Shown piece by piece: positions 1 through 6,751 of a stretch of DNA of 48,095 nucleotides; the first letter of the stretch is position 1, and each line of letters opens with the position of its first letter. Both the position numbers and the translations under genes were made by a program. Below the pieces are notes generated by a model. It had not been told where the DNA came from and did no database searches. It was given only the letters and a program-made list of their open reading frames with translations. The DNA is taken from contig CAYTOF010000006.1 in assembly GCA_964439435.1 (NCBI GenBank), positions 1 to 48,095 on the forward strand, written 5' to 3'. This DNA is from CAYTOF01 sp964439435 (GTDB lineage: Bacteria; Bacillota; Clostridia; Oscillospirales; QAMX01).

Positions 1-801
1 ACTATCAAGGCCCTTGCTTGAAGAGTACTGAAATCGCTATCGGGTACATTCTTGGTCTAAACGAAAAACCGTCTGCCGATCATCCTGTTATACAAAAAAT
101 GATGAAGTATATATTGGAGCGCTACCACCCGGAAATCGGTAATTGGGGTGATCCGGCAGAACCGGAAGTGAACGACGGAGTTCATTGCCATTGGGTCAGG
201 TATCGGGGCAATTCCATCATCCCCATTGAAAACGAGGATGAACGGATAAAAAACTATGATGCTAACGAAAAAGTATGCTTTGCGGCGTTTGTTGCTCTTT
301 ATACCGAGCTTGTGCCGGAATAACTTTATCGTGACATTATCAAATATCCGATAGAGTACATCTTGCGTTATTATGATGAAAACTCACCTGAATATAACAA
401 GAAGATTTTTGAAGATGGTTCTCCGTATGATTTTGAATATTTTTAATGGTTTGTGCCTTGTTTGAAGGACAAAGATATAGCTGACAAACTAACAGCGATT
501 CTATGCCAAAACCCGACTTCTTTTATGGAACTTGATTTCACCAAATCCGACAATGATTATGCGCATTTGCCCTGCGACGCGATAGGTTCGCCGGACAATA
601 TCATATATCCCGCCGTAAAGGATTTGGTGGTTGCTTCTTTGGAGTATCGAATGAAACAGCAAAGCGACGACGGCAGATGGCCGCTTGGTTGGTCGCACGG
701 CGAAGGGCGACGGATTCCGCAAGTTGCAAATTTTGTATGAAGCATATCTTACAAATAAAATGCTTGCACGATTGCACCGGTTCGGGAGGATTGAGGTATG
801 A
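1..801 (+). pseudogene. Broken cyclase-like alpha/alpha-toroid protein (5' end outside window)
   Basis: The reading frame is already open at the left edge, so the gene starts outside the window. It carries two in-frame TAA stops (321-323 and 444-446) and a frameshift near 706-709, where an extra G in a GGG run moves reading to another frame. The true C-terminus (FRKLQILYEAYLTNKMLARL) then ends at TGA 799-801. The fragment resembles the C-terminal part of the intact protein at 2514-3761: both carry a Q-x-DDG-x-W element (QQSDDGRWPLGW here), as in the QW repeats of squalene-hopene-cyclase-like alpha/alpha barrels. Three separate lesions argue for true decay, since sequencing error would not create the two stops. 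Substrate and original function are unknown. Confidence 0.75.
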
Positions 802-1000
802 GTATAAAATTTTCGGCAGTTCGGATAATATAAGCGTTGGTTTCAATGTCGATGATGTTGACGCAGAGAATAACCGTCTGCTGACAATAGGTGCAGAAAT
901 GCTAAACAAGCCAAAAACCCACCCATGGGGCGCACGGTCGTTCCAGTTCAAAGACCCTGACGGAAACATATTGAATTTTCGCAGCATGCCGAAAGGATAA
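798..1000 (+). pseudogene. VOC/glyoxalase-fold protein with internal deletion
   Basis: An ATG overlapping the preceding stop (ATGA, 798-801) begins MSIKFSAVRII, a plausible first strand of a VOC protein, but that frame closes at once. In another frame the C-terminal half of a VOC protein follows: VGFNVDDVDAE, then THPWGARSFQFKDPDGNILN, which is the typical metal-site strand and DPDGN turn. About 50-60 residues expected between the two are missing. The simplest reading is an internal deletion of roughly 150 bp that also shifted the frame. VOC proteins include glyoxalases, dioxygenases and fosfomycin or bleomycin resistance proteins; nothing left identifies a substrate. Confidence 0.65.
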
Positions 1001-1006
1001 AGAGAT

Positions 1007-1540
1007 ATGAAAACATTACAAACTAAACGGTTAATCCTGCGTGGTTGGCGGCTTGATGACTTGGACGATTTTTATGAGTATGCAAAAAGCCCGAATGTCG
1101 GTCCGCTTGCAGGATGGGAGCCGCATTCGAGCAAGGAAAAATCAAAAAGTATCTTGGACAGATTCATAAAAGGTGACGAAGTTTGGGCGATTACGCTAAG
1201 AGAAAATGGCAAAGTAATCGGCTCTCTTGGTCTGCACCCTGAGGAAAACAAGGGTAACTACAAGGCAAAATCGCTCGGTTATGTCCTGTCGGAAGATTTT
1301 TGGGGCAATGGCTACGTGACAGAAGCGGCAAAATGCGTCATACAGTTTGCGTTTGAGGAATTAGAGCTTGATATGCTAACAGCTTTCCACTTTCCACACA
1401 ACCATGGCTCAAAGAACGTCCTAAGAAAATGCGGCTTTGAGTACGAAACAACCCTCCCACAGACCCAAAAAATCTACAACGGGCAAGTATTCGACGCGGT
1501 ATGTTGTTCACTCTGCCGTGAGGATTATTTCAAGAGGTGA
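1007..1540 (+). CDS. GNAT N-acetyltransferase (RimJ/RimL-like)
   Basis: A 177-residue GNAT-fold acetyltransferase, predicted to move an acetyl group from acetyl-CoA to an amino group of a protein N-terminus or small molecule. The N-terminus (LQTKRLILRGWRLDDLDDF) is the standard opening of the RimJ/RimL group. The acetyl-CoA-binding region is at about residues 100-120 (GYVLSEDFWGNGYVTEAAK, with the Q/R-x-x-G-x-G/A loop as WGNGYVTEA), and the C-terminal part has the usual N-x-x-S-x-x-x-L-x-K-x-GF pattern (HNHGSKNVLRKCGFEYE). An SD-like GGATAAAGAG precedes the ATG. The gene sits 6 bp after the VOC remnant and 7 bp before the next gene, so it is probably co-transcribed. A second RimJ/RimL-type gene lies at 4621. 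The substrate cannot be predicted. Confidence 0.88.
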   Translation: MKTLQTKRLILRGWRLDDLDDFYEYAKSPNVGPLAGWEPHSSKEKSKSILDRFIKGDEVWAITLRENGKVIGSLGLHPEENKGNYKAKSLGYVLSEDFWGNGYVTEAAKCVIQFAFEELELDMLTAFHFPHNHGSKNVLRKCGFEYETTLPQTQKIYNGQVFDAVCCSLCREDYFKR

Positions 1541-1547
1541 AAAAAAT

Positions 1548-2048
1548 ATGTCTGCAATTACAATTGAAGCCCACATATACGAAGTTCTAACAGGGGAAGC
1601 GCAAAGACGCGCGTTAGATTTTGCAGCGTATCTTCAAACATATGATGTCACCCTTGAACGTGGATCAGACTATTGGTCGGACAAGCGTTATTGGATGATA
1701 AAGTACAAAGATAAATATATATGTTTTGTTTTGCTCAATGGGCATGACGCCGATGTTCACAAAGACGAACCCGAGGGTTGGACTGTATGGCTGGATGATG
1801 CCGACTCCCGTCAATCGAGGTGGTACGAAAACGCTCCGCTTGACGATGAACTGAAAGAAATCGCTTGGAGAAATGTTGACCACTGTGCAAACTGCGGCAG
1901 CTGCAGCGGCGGTACGCGGAAGACGATATTCGGAAAAGAATTTCACAACATCTGTGGCACGACTTTTCGGTTTGGCAATCCAAACGCTGCGGACATAGAA
2001 TGCGCAAAAAAGTTAGCCGTGCTGCGAATAAAGGATATTGAGGCATGA
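1548..2048 (+). CDS. Hypothetical protein with C-terminal Cys cluster
   Basis: I do not recognise this 166-residue protein. The ATG was chosen because AGAGGTG stands 8 bp upstream; in-frame ATGs further up lie inside the preceding acetyltransferase. The first 110 residues are acidic and aromatic-rich (SDYWSDKRYWMIKYKDKYIC), like a small alpha/beta domain. The end has four cysteines in a CANCGSC...ICG arrangement followed by RFGNP, which resembles a small zinc-binding knuckle. There is no signal peptide or membrane segment. Its stop overlaps the next start by 4 bp (ATGA), so it is translationally coupled to the peptidase-like gene. Function unknown. Confidence 0.7.
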   Translation: MSAITIEAHIYEVLTGEAQRRALDFAAYLQTYDVTLERGSDYWSDKRYWMIKYKDKYICFVLLNGHDADVHKDEPEGWTVWLDDADSRQSRWYENAPLDDELKEIAWRNVDHCANCGSCSGGTRKTIFGKEFHNICGTTFRFGNPNAADIECAKKLAVLRIKDIEA

Positions 2049-2563
2049 AAATATTGCTTACTGCATTTGCAGGGGAAACAAATACATCAAAATTATTGCT
2101 TGATAGTATAAGAGCAGCCGACAAGCAGCTTTTAACAAATAGTTTTATTTCAAGCAAAAAACAAATGCTTTCCGCTATTCCAAAAGTCAATCCAGATTTT
2201 CTTATTGCCCTCGGACAAAAGCCTAATGTGAAGTGCCTTTATATAGAAACGCATGCACGAAAAGACGATGCTCTTGAAACGAATTTTGACTGTTTGCCTT
2301 TGCTTGAAAGCCTGAAAAAATGCAATATAAAATACAAGCTTTCGGATAACGCGGGGAACTATCTGTGTAACCATGTCTACTACGAGAGCCTGAAATACAT
2401 AGACGATAATGATTTCCCTACAAAGGTGATATTTATCCATGTTCCATCTAAAAAGAATTTCGATAATTTTAGTGTAGTCAGTGATTGGCTTAATCAATAT
2501 GTGGGAGGTTGTTATGAATATATTAAAATCCATAGACTTCACAAAAACAACCGCATACGGTGA
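2045..2563 (+). CDS. Pyroglutamyl-peptidase I-like protein (peptidase C15 fold)
   Basis: A 172-residue protein resembling pyrrolidone-carboxylate peptidases, which remove N-terminal pyroglutamate from peptides. The family's Glu-Cys-His triad can be placed: Glu68 in LYIETHARKDD, Cys108 in DNAGNYLCNHVYYESL (the classic AGxYxCN motif) and His132 in VIFIHVP. It is shorter than the usual length of about 200-215 residues, and the N-terminal substrate loop (normally F-x-P-F-x-x-x-x-x-N) is reduced to FAGETNTSKLLLD, so substrate preference may differ. It starts in a 4-bp overlap with the upstream gene. Its last 50 bp overlap the next gene, so the C-terminal tail (KIHRLHKNNRIR) may be an extension gained by loss of an earlier stop. 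Confidence 0.8.
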   Translation: MKILLTAFAGETNTSKLLLDSIRAADKQLLTNSFISSKKQMLSAIPKVNPDFLIALGQKPNVKCLYIETHARKDDALETNFDCLPLLESLKKCNIKYKLSDNAGNYLCNHVYYESLKYIDDNDFPTKVIFIHVPSKKNFDNFSVVSDWLNQYVGGCYEYIKIHRLHKNNRIR

Positions 2564-3761
2564 GTGCTGTGTTGGGTGTGAAAAAAAAGCCGAGGGACTT
2601 TGCGATGGCTGCATTGAGTCGGATGGCAATTGCAAGGAATGGGTGGAGTCAAAAGGTTGCCCGATTCATAAATGTGCAAGACAACACGGAGTGCAATTTG
2701 GCGGACTGTGCAAAGATTTCCCCTGCGAGTGGCTGTCCGAAAAGGTCAGTTGGAACAAAAATATAGTGGAGGATTTAACCATGCTAAGAGATGCATTTTA
2801 TAATCAAGTTTTTGAAAAAGCCCGCACATTTATCTACCGCAATGCCCGACCTCTTGACATTGCCCGTTGGCAGTATCATTTTGAGGGTGGCAGTAAGGAT
2901 GCCGTGCTAACCGCTCTTGCCGCCTATCAAAACGAGGACGGCGGATTTGGTCATGCGCTTGAACCTGATGCTTGGAATCCAAATTCATCGCCTATCCAAA
3001 CATGGGAAGCTACCGAGATTTTGAAGGAAATAGACTTCACCGACAGCACACACCCAATGATTGGGGGGATTTTACGTTATCTCGCAAGCGGACAGGATTT
3101 TGAGGGCAAGTTTTGGTATACCACCGTCCGTAGTAACAACGACTATCCCCATGCTCCGTGGTGGCATACCGAAAGCGACAGCACTTGCCACAACGACTAC
3201 AACCCCACCGCTTGCTTGGCAGGGTTTATTATTCGATTTGCGGACAAAGATAGCGAGCTGTATAAATTAGGCTGTCGCATCGCAAAAGAAGCGTTTGATG
3301 CTTATATAGGTCAAGGGCTTTTGAACGATATGCACACAGGCCTTTGCTATATTCGCTTGATGCAATATTACGAAGAAGCGGAAGCGGATAATATTTTCGA
3401 TATTTCCGCACTGAAAACAAAGCTGCGGAAACAAATCCGGCACAGCATCACCAAGAATACCTCCGAATGGGAAACAGGCTATATCTGCAAGCCATCACAG
3501 TTTTTCGATTCTCGCGACAGCATTTTTTATGCCGATAATTTAGATATTGCCGAATACGAGCGTGAGTATATAATCAAAACACAGCTTGATGACGGCTCAT
3601 GGAGTATACCGTGGGGCTGGAATGATTATCCCGAAGAATGGGCAATCAGTAAAAATTGGTGGAAAGGCAACGGCGCAATCGGGAATATGTTGTATTTTAG
3701 AGGAATGGAAAATTATGACAGACCTAACCCTAATAAAACCGAGCGAGGAATACATAGATGA
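2514..3761 (+). CDS. DUF3795 domain fused to cyclase-like alpha/alpha toroid
   Basis: A 415-residue two-part protein. The ATG is set by GGGAGG 5 bp upstream; earlier in-frame starts lack a site. Residues 1-95 are a DUF3795-type Cys-rich domain (YGECCVGC, LCDGC, GCPIHKC, LCKDFPC), normally a free-standing protein of about 100 residues and probably metal-binding. From about residue 97 an alpha/alpha toroid follows, with QW-like motifs YQNEDGGFGHALEPD near 138 and TQLDDGSWSIPW near the end, as in terpene-cyclase-like proteins. No DxDD catalytic motif of squalene-hopene cyclases was seen, so a true cyclase is doubtful. The join looks like fusion of two adjacent genes. The 3' end overlaps the next gene by 47 bp. 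Function unknown; a related but broken toroid gene opens the window. Confidence 0.8.
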   Translation: MNILKSIDFTKTTAYGECCVGCEKKAEGLCDGCIESDGNCKEWVESKGCPIHKCARQHGVQFGGLCKDFPCEWLSEKVSWNKNIVEDLTMLRDAFYNQVFEKARTFIYRNARPLDIARWQYHFEGGSKDAVLTALAAYQNEDGGFGHALEPDAWNPNSSPIQTWEATEILKEIDFTDSTHPMIGGILRYLASGQDFEGKFWYTTVRSNNDYPHAPWWHTESDSTCHNDYNPTACLAGFIIRFADKDSELYKLGCRIAKEAFDAYIGQGLLNDMHTGLCYIRLMQYYEEAEADNIFDISALKTKLRKQIRHSITKNTSEWETGYICKPSQFFDSRDSIFYADNLDIAEYEREYIIKTQLDDGSWSIPWGWNDYPEEWAISKNWWKGNGAIGNMLYFRGMENYDRPNPNKTERGIHR

Positions 3762-4238
3762 AATACGCGCATATCGTCAGGAGTTTGACGAAGCCGGCGA
3801 AAAGGTGGCAGGAGTTTATGGTTCCTTTTATGGCGATGTCGCCGAATGGATTGTTTTCTGCCGAAACTCTGAGCATAAAAACACATTACCTAATTGGGAC
3901 AGCCCGTATTTTACCGCACATTCAATATATCTGTTGGCAAACAAAAACAGCAAGAGAATCATCGGAAACATCATGCTACGGTACGAGCTAAACGAAGCAC
4001 TGCTCGAAAAAGGCGGACATATCGGCTTTTCTATCCGCCCCTCCGAACGGCAAAAAGGCTATGCAAAGCGATGCTCGCACTATGTCTTGATAAATACCGT
4101 GAACATGGTCTTGAAAAGGTGATGCTTACCTGCGACCATATAAACGAAGCAAGCCGTCGCACTTTTCATGCCTGCGGTGGCGTGTTCGAGCGGCTGACAA
4201 TTGATGGAAAATCCGAACGCTACTGGATTAAGCTTTGA
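3715..4238 (+). pseudogene. GNAT acetyltransferase with single-base frameshift
   Basis: The N-terminal part (MTDLTLIKPSEEYIDEIRAY) and the acetyl-CoA site (GFSIRPSERQKGYAK) are in one frame. The natural continuation (MLALCLDKYREHGLEKVMLT, ending SERYWIKL) is in another. Restoring one base near 4068 (AAGCG back to AAGGCG, giving GYAKAMLALCLDKYREHG) rebuilds a seamless protein of about 174 residues. The family acetylates small molecules or proteins. As read, translation stops at about 4122, losing the C-terminal strands. It starts inside the preceding gene behind an AGAGG site. A sequencing or assembly error is possible because this is the only lesion in the gene; decay is the alternative. Confidence 0.75.
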
Positions 4239-4255
4239 AACAAGGGAGAAAGACG

Positions 4256-4606
4256 ATGATTACAAAATTTAGAGGTATCAACATTTCATCGAAAGACCCA
4301 AAGCGACTTGTTCTCTTTTATCGTGATATTTTGGGACTAAAAGTGCTTGGCGATGACCCACACTATGATGGTGTGACTTTTGGAAACAACGAAGACGAAC
4401 CGGTGTTTTGGATTTGGGACGAAAACATATGGGGTGCATCTACCGCGGGTGCGGTGACGCTCGTTTTTGATTGCGATGACCATGACAAAATGTATGAGGA
4501 ATTAAAGGCTAAAGGGGTAGATCTCGACCCACCGAAAACCGCAGTTTGGGGCGGGAAAGAATTGTTTGTAAAAGACCCTGGCGGGAACACGGTTTTGATT
4601 TTGTGA
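4256..4606 (+). CDS. VOC-family protein (glyoxalase/dioxygenase fold)
   Basis: A 116-residue VOC protein starting behind AGGGAGAA. It opens ITKFRGINISSKDPKRLVLF (first beta strand plus helix) followed by YRDILGLKVLGDDPHYDGV, and closes with GGKELFVKDPGGNTVLIL, the strand and DPGGN turn typical of the family. VOC proteins dimerise through paired beta-alpha-beta-beta-beta units. Members act as glyoxalase I, extradiol dioxygenases or antibiotic-binding resistance proteins. The metal ligands of glyoxalase I are not clearly all present, so a binding or resistance role is as likely as catalysis. It lies 17 bp after the frameshifted acetyltransferase and 14 bp before the next one. Confidence 0.87.
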   Translation: MITKFRGINISSKDPKRLVLFYRDILGLKVLGDDPHYDGVTFGNNEDEPVFWIWDENIWGASTAGAVTLVFDCDDHDKMYEELKAKGVDLDPPKTAVWGGKELFVKDPGGNTVLIL

Positions 4607-4620
4607 AAGGAGCGAAAAAC

Positions 4621-5181
4621 ATGAACCACAAAGGAACAGTCACACTTGAAACAAAACGGCTTATTCTGCGCCGATTTGAGTTAGACGATGCGGAAGCTAT
4701 GTACCACAACTGGGCAAATGACCCGAAAGTGACAAAATACCTAACTTGGCCGCCTCACACGGATGTTTCTGTGTCAAAAGCGGTTATAAATTCATGGATC
4801 CCTCTTTATGAAAAGTCGGATTATTACAGTTGGGCCATTGTCCTTAAAGACTTAGATGAGCCTATCGGTTCAATCGCAGCAGTGAAAGTTGACGACACCA
4901 TCGAAATGGTTCACATCGGCTATGCCATTGGCTTACAGTGGTGGCATAAAGGTTATACCTCCGAGGCTTTAGCTCAGCTCGTCAGATTCTTCTTTGAAGA
5001 AGTCGGTGCAAACCGCATTGAATCCCGACATGACCCTTGCAACCCCAATTCAAGCAAGGTTATGCTAAAATGCGGGTTGAAATACGAAGGAACGCTCCGT
5101 CAAAGCGACACCAACAATCAAGGCATTTGCGATGCCGCTTATTATGCTCTGCTTGCGGAAGATTATTTTAGAGTTGGTTAG
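4621..5181 (+). CDS. GNAT N-acetyltransferase (RimJ/RimL-like)
   Basis: A 186-residue acetyltransferase starting at an ATG 8-10 bp after AAAGGAG; the open frame extends upstream only into the VOC gene. It opens LETKRLILRRFELDDAEAMY, has the acetyl-CoA loop in GYAIGLQWWHKGYTSEALAQ, and ends with NPNSSKVMLKCGLKYEGTLR, all typical of the RimJ/RimL group. The likely reaction is N-acetylation of a protein N-terminus or an amine-bearing compound. It shares its pattern with the gene at 1007, so the two may be old duplicates or related acquisitions. The next gene follows after 30 bp. Confidence 0.9.
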   Translation: MNHKGTVTLETKRLILRRFELDDAEAMYHNWANDPKVTKYLTWPPHTDVSVSKAVINSWIPLYEKSDYYSWAIVLKDLDEPIGSIAAVKVDDTIEMVHIGYAIGLQWWHKGYTSEALAQLVRFFFEEVGANRIESRHDPCNPNSSKVMLKCGLKYEGTLRQSDTNNQGICDAAYYALLAEDYFRVG

Positions 5182-5211
5182 AATTTTATATCATAGATAG
5201 GGTGATAAATC

Positions 5212-5592
5212 ATGTACAGGTCATTGATGCAAGTTTATGTTAAAAACAGCAATGAAGCAGTAGCTTTTTATGAAAATGCCTTTGAGGCTCAATTGCTTTG
5301 CAAACACCACAACCCTGATGGGTCCATCGCCCATGCCGAACTCGACATATTTGGACAGGTGATGGCAATTTGCGAAGCGCGAGAGTCGGATGTCATCACC
5401 GGCAACACCATGCAGTTTTGTCTGCATTTGGGCGAGGGAAAAGAATCAACTGTTGAGAAAATTTATGAGCGCTTGCGGAAAGACTGTATGGAAATCACCG
5501 CTTCAATTACAAAACCTGGTGAATGCCCTTGGAGTCCGTGTTTGTTTGGTTTGATTGATAAATATGGTGTCAATTGGAGCGTTTTTGCTTGA
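5212..5592 (+). CDS. PhnB-like VOC protein
   Basis: A 126-residue member of the PhnB-like branch of the VOC superfamily, recognisable by the opening SLMQVYVKNSNEAVAFYENA, the HAELDIFGQVMAICEA strand and the ending WSPCLFGLIDKYGVNWSV (family pattern W-x-x-x-x-G-x-x-x-D-x-F-G-V-x-W). Members are often next to regulators and are thought to bind small hydrophobic or cationic compounds; biochemical data for this branch are sparse. The start is preceded by AGGGTGATAA. The gene continues the co-directional array, with a 19-bp gap to the next gene. Confidence 0.85.
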   Translation: MYRSLMQVYVKNSNEAVAFYENAFEAQLLCKHHNPDGSIAHAELDIFGQVMAICEARESDVITGNTMQFCLHLGEGKESTVEKIYERLRKDCMEITASITKPGECPWSPCLFGLIDKYGVNWSVFA

Positions 5593-5611
5593 TTGTTGGG
5601 AGGGATGAACT

Positions 5612-6223
5612 GTGAATTTGACAATAAAACCACTTACACCTGAGCTTGCTACAGACTTTTTCGATTTCTTTGACAACCGAGCGTTTACAGATAATTCGCC
5701 GTATCGGTGTTATTGCCAAGTCTATCAAATGAGTAAAAAACAACAAAAAGACGCGGCGGAAGAAGCAATCGAAAAAGGCCTTGACGGTGGCGAAATTTCG
5801 CGGTTAATTGCCAAACGGCAAATAAAAACAGGCGCACTAAAAGGATATCTTGCATTTGTTGACGACTTAGCCATAGGTTGGTGTAATGCAAACGACAGGG
5901 CAAATTTCCCCATCGAACCGTGTACCGATACGCCTTTTTACGCACCTGCAGAAAAGCATGAAAAGGCTGTGGTTTGCTTTGAAATCGCTCCGGAACATCG
6001 CAGAAAAGGCGTTGCCACCGCACTCCTCACCCGCGTGTGCGAAGATGCAAAAATCGAAGGTTATACTGCAGTTTTGGGCTTCCCTGTTGTTAAAGAGCAA
6101 CGATTCGAATGGGACAGTCCCGGTCCTCTTAGATTGTTTGAAAAATGTGGTTTTATAAAGGACGGGTGTATCGGTAAAACCCTGATTATGAGGAGGGATT
6201 TAAATAATGAAATACGCATTTGA
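5612..6223 (+). CDS. GNAT N-acetyltransferase, GTG start
   Basis: A 203-residue acetyltransferase beginning at GTG, supported by GGGAGGGATG directly upstream. The C-terminal half has a clear acetyl-CoA motif (CFEIAPEHRRKGVATALLTR, R-R-K-G-V-A as the Q/R-x-x-G-x-A loop) and the final GPLRLFEKCGFIKDG pattern. The N-terminal half is longer than in the RimJ/RimL type and holds a charged helical insertion (MSKKQQKDAAEEAIEKGLDG), so it belongs to another subfamily. Its last 17 bp overlap the next gene, which has its own GAGGAGGG site. Substrate unknown. Confidence 0.87.
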   Translation: MNLTIKPLTPELATDFFDFFDNRAFTDNSPYRCYCQVYQMSKKQQKDAAEEAIEKGLDGGEISRLIAKRQIKTGALKGYLAFVDDLAIGWCNANDRANFPIEPCTDTPFYAPAEKHEKAVVCFEIAPEHRRKGVATALLTRVCEDAKIEGYTAVLGFPVVKEQRFEWDSPGPLRLFEKCGFIKDGCIGKTLIMRRDLNNEIRI

Positions 6224-6659
6224 TGCGGAGATAAGGCGGCTTGAGGGTAAAATTCAATGGAATGTGTTTTATTTCCCCGAATCCGCCATGGAGTGCTTTG
6301 GCTCAAAGGGAAACATTCCTGTCAAGATCACGGTGGATGGACATCCGTTTGACCATATGCTCTTAGGTTCTCGAAATGGCCATTATCTTGTTTACAACGA
6401 GTTCATTCGCTGTGCTGTCGGCAAAGAAAGGGGCGATTTCGTTCATGTCACATTGGAAAAAGACGATACGCCGAGGGTGTTCAAAATTCCCGATTACCTT
6501 GAAACAGTGTTTGAAGACAGCGAGGTGTTGGAGGCTTTTTTGAAGCAGCCGGATTACTTAAAGCGCGAGCAGGTAAACAAAATTGAGTTAGCCCAAAAGG
6601 AAGAAACCAAAGCAAATCGGATTCAAAAATTCATTGCGGAATTGGGTGGACATTCATGA
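6207..6659 (+). CDS. DUF1905 plus YdeI/OmpD-associated domain protein
   Basis: A 150-residue protein. Residues 1-95 match the DUF1905 pattern of a small beta barrel: FDAEIRRLEGKIQWNVFYFP, then the SKGNIPVKITVDGHPF strand pair and GHYLVYNEFIRCAVGKERGD. Residues 100-150 match the YdeI/OmdA-like tail (VPDYLETV...F-x-x-L-P-type helix bundle; here IPDYLETVFEDSEVLEAFLK). The YdeI group is linked in the literature to peptide or bacteriocin protection, but the mechanism is unclear. GAGGAGGG precedes the ATG. The stop overlaps a downstream ATG in an ATGA arrangement. Confidence 0.82.
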   Translation: MKYAFDAEIRRLEGKIQWNVFYFPESAMECFGSKGNIPVKITVDGHPFDHMLLGSRNGHYLVYNEFIRCAVGKERGDFVHVTLEKDDTPRVFKIPDYLETVFEDSEVLEAFLKQPDYLKREQVNKIELAQKEETKANRIQKFIAELGGHS

Positions 6660-6697
6660 AAACTAATTTAACGATCGGACAGATTGTCGTGTTTTAA
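6656..6697 (+). pseudogene. 13-codon open frame, possible 5' remnant of a lost gene
   Basis: The stop of the DUF1905 gene overlaps an ATG (ATGA). This opens MKTNLTIGQIVVF and ends at TAA after 13 codons, just before the promoter of the AraC-type gene. The coupled start is the pattern used elsewhere in this array, so it may be the stump of a deleted gene. It is too short to identify and could be chance. Confidence 0.3.
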
Positions 6698-6700
6698 GAC

Positions 6701-6730
6701 ATGACTTCTCGGACTGTGTTGCGTTATAAT
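6701..6730 (+). promoter_or_regulatory. Likely promoter for the AraC-type regulator
   Basis: A perfect -10 box TATAAT (6725-6730) follows a weak -35 candidate ATGACT (6701-6706) by 18 bp. It lies 21 bp upstream of the regulator's start and marks a new transcription unit after the acetyltransferase array. Confidence 0.5.
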
Positions 6731-6751
6731 ATCTTGAGAGGGGGGTGGTTT

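Noticed and set aside
300..460. TAA stop codon recoding
   Set aside because: Two in-frame TAA could suggest recoding, but TAA ends many intact genes here (for example DUF3795-array and core genes) and the same gene also has a frameshift.
1..6660. Integron-like gene cassette array
   Set aside because: Small same-strand genes suggest it, but gaps are mostly under 30 bp, several genes overlap, and no repeated attC-like imperfect palindromes or integrase were seen.
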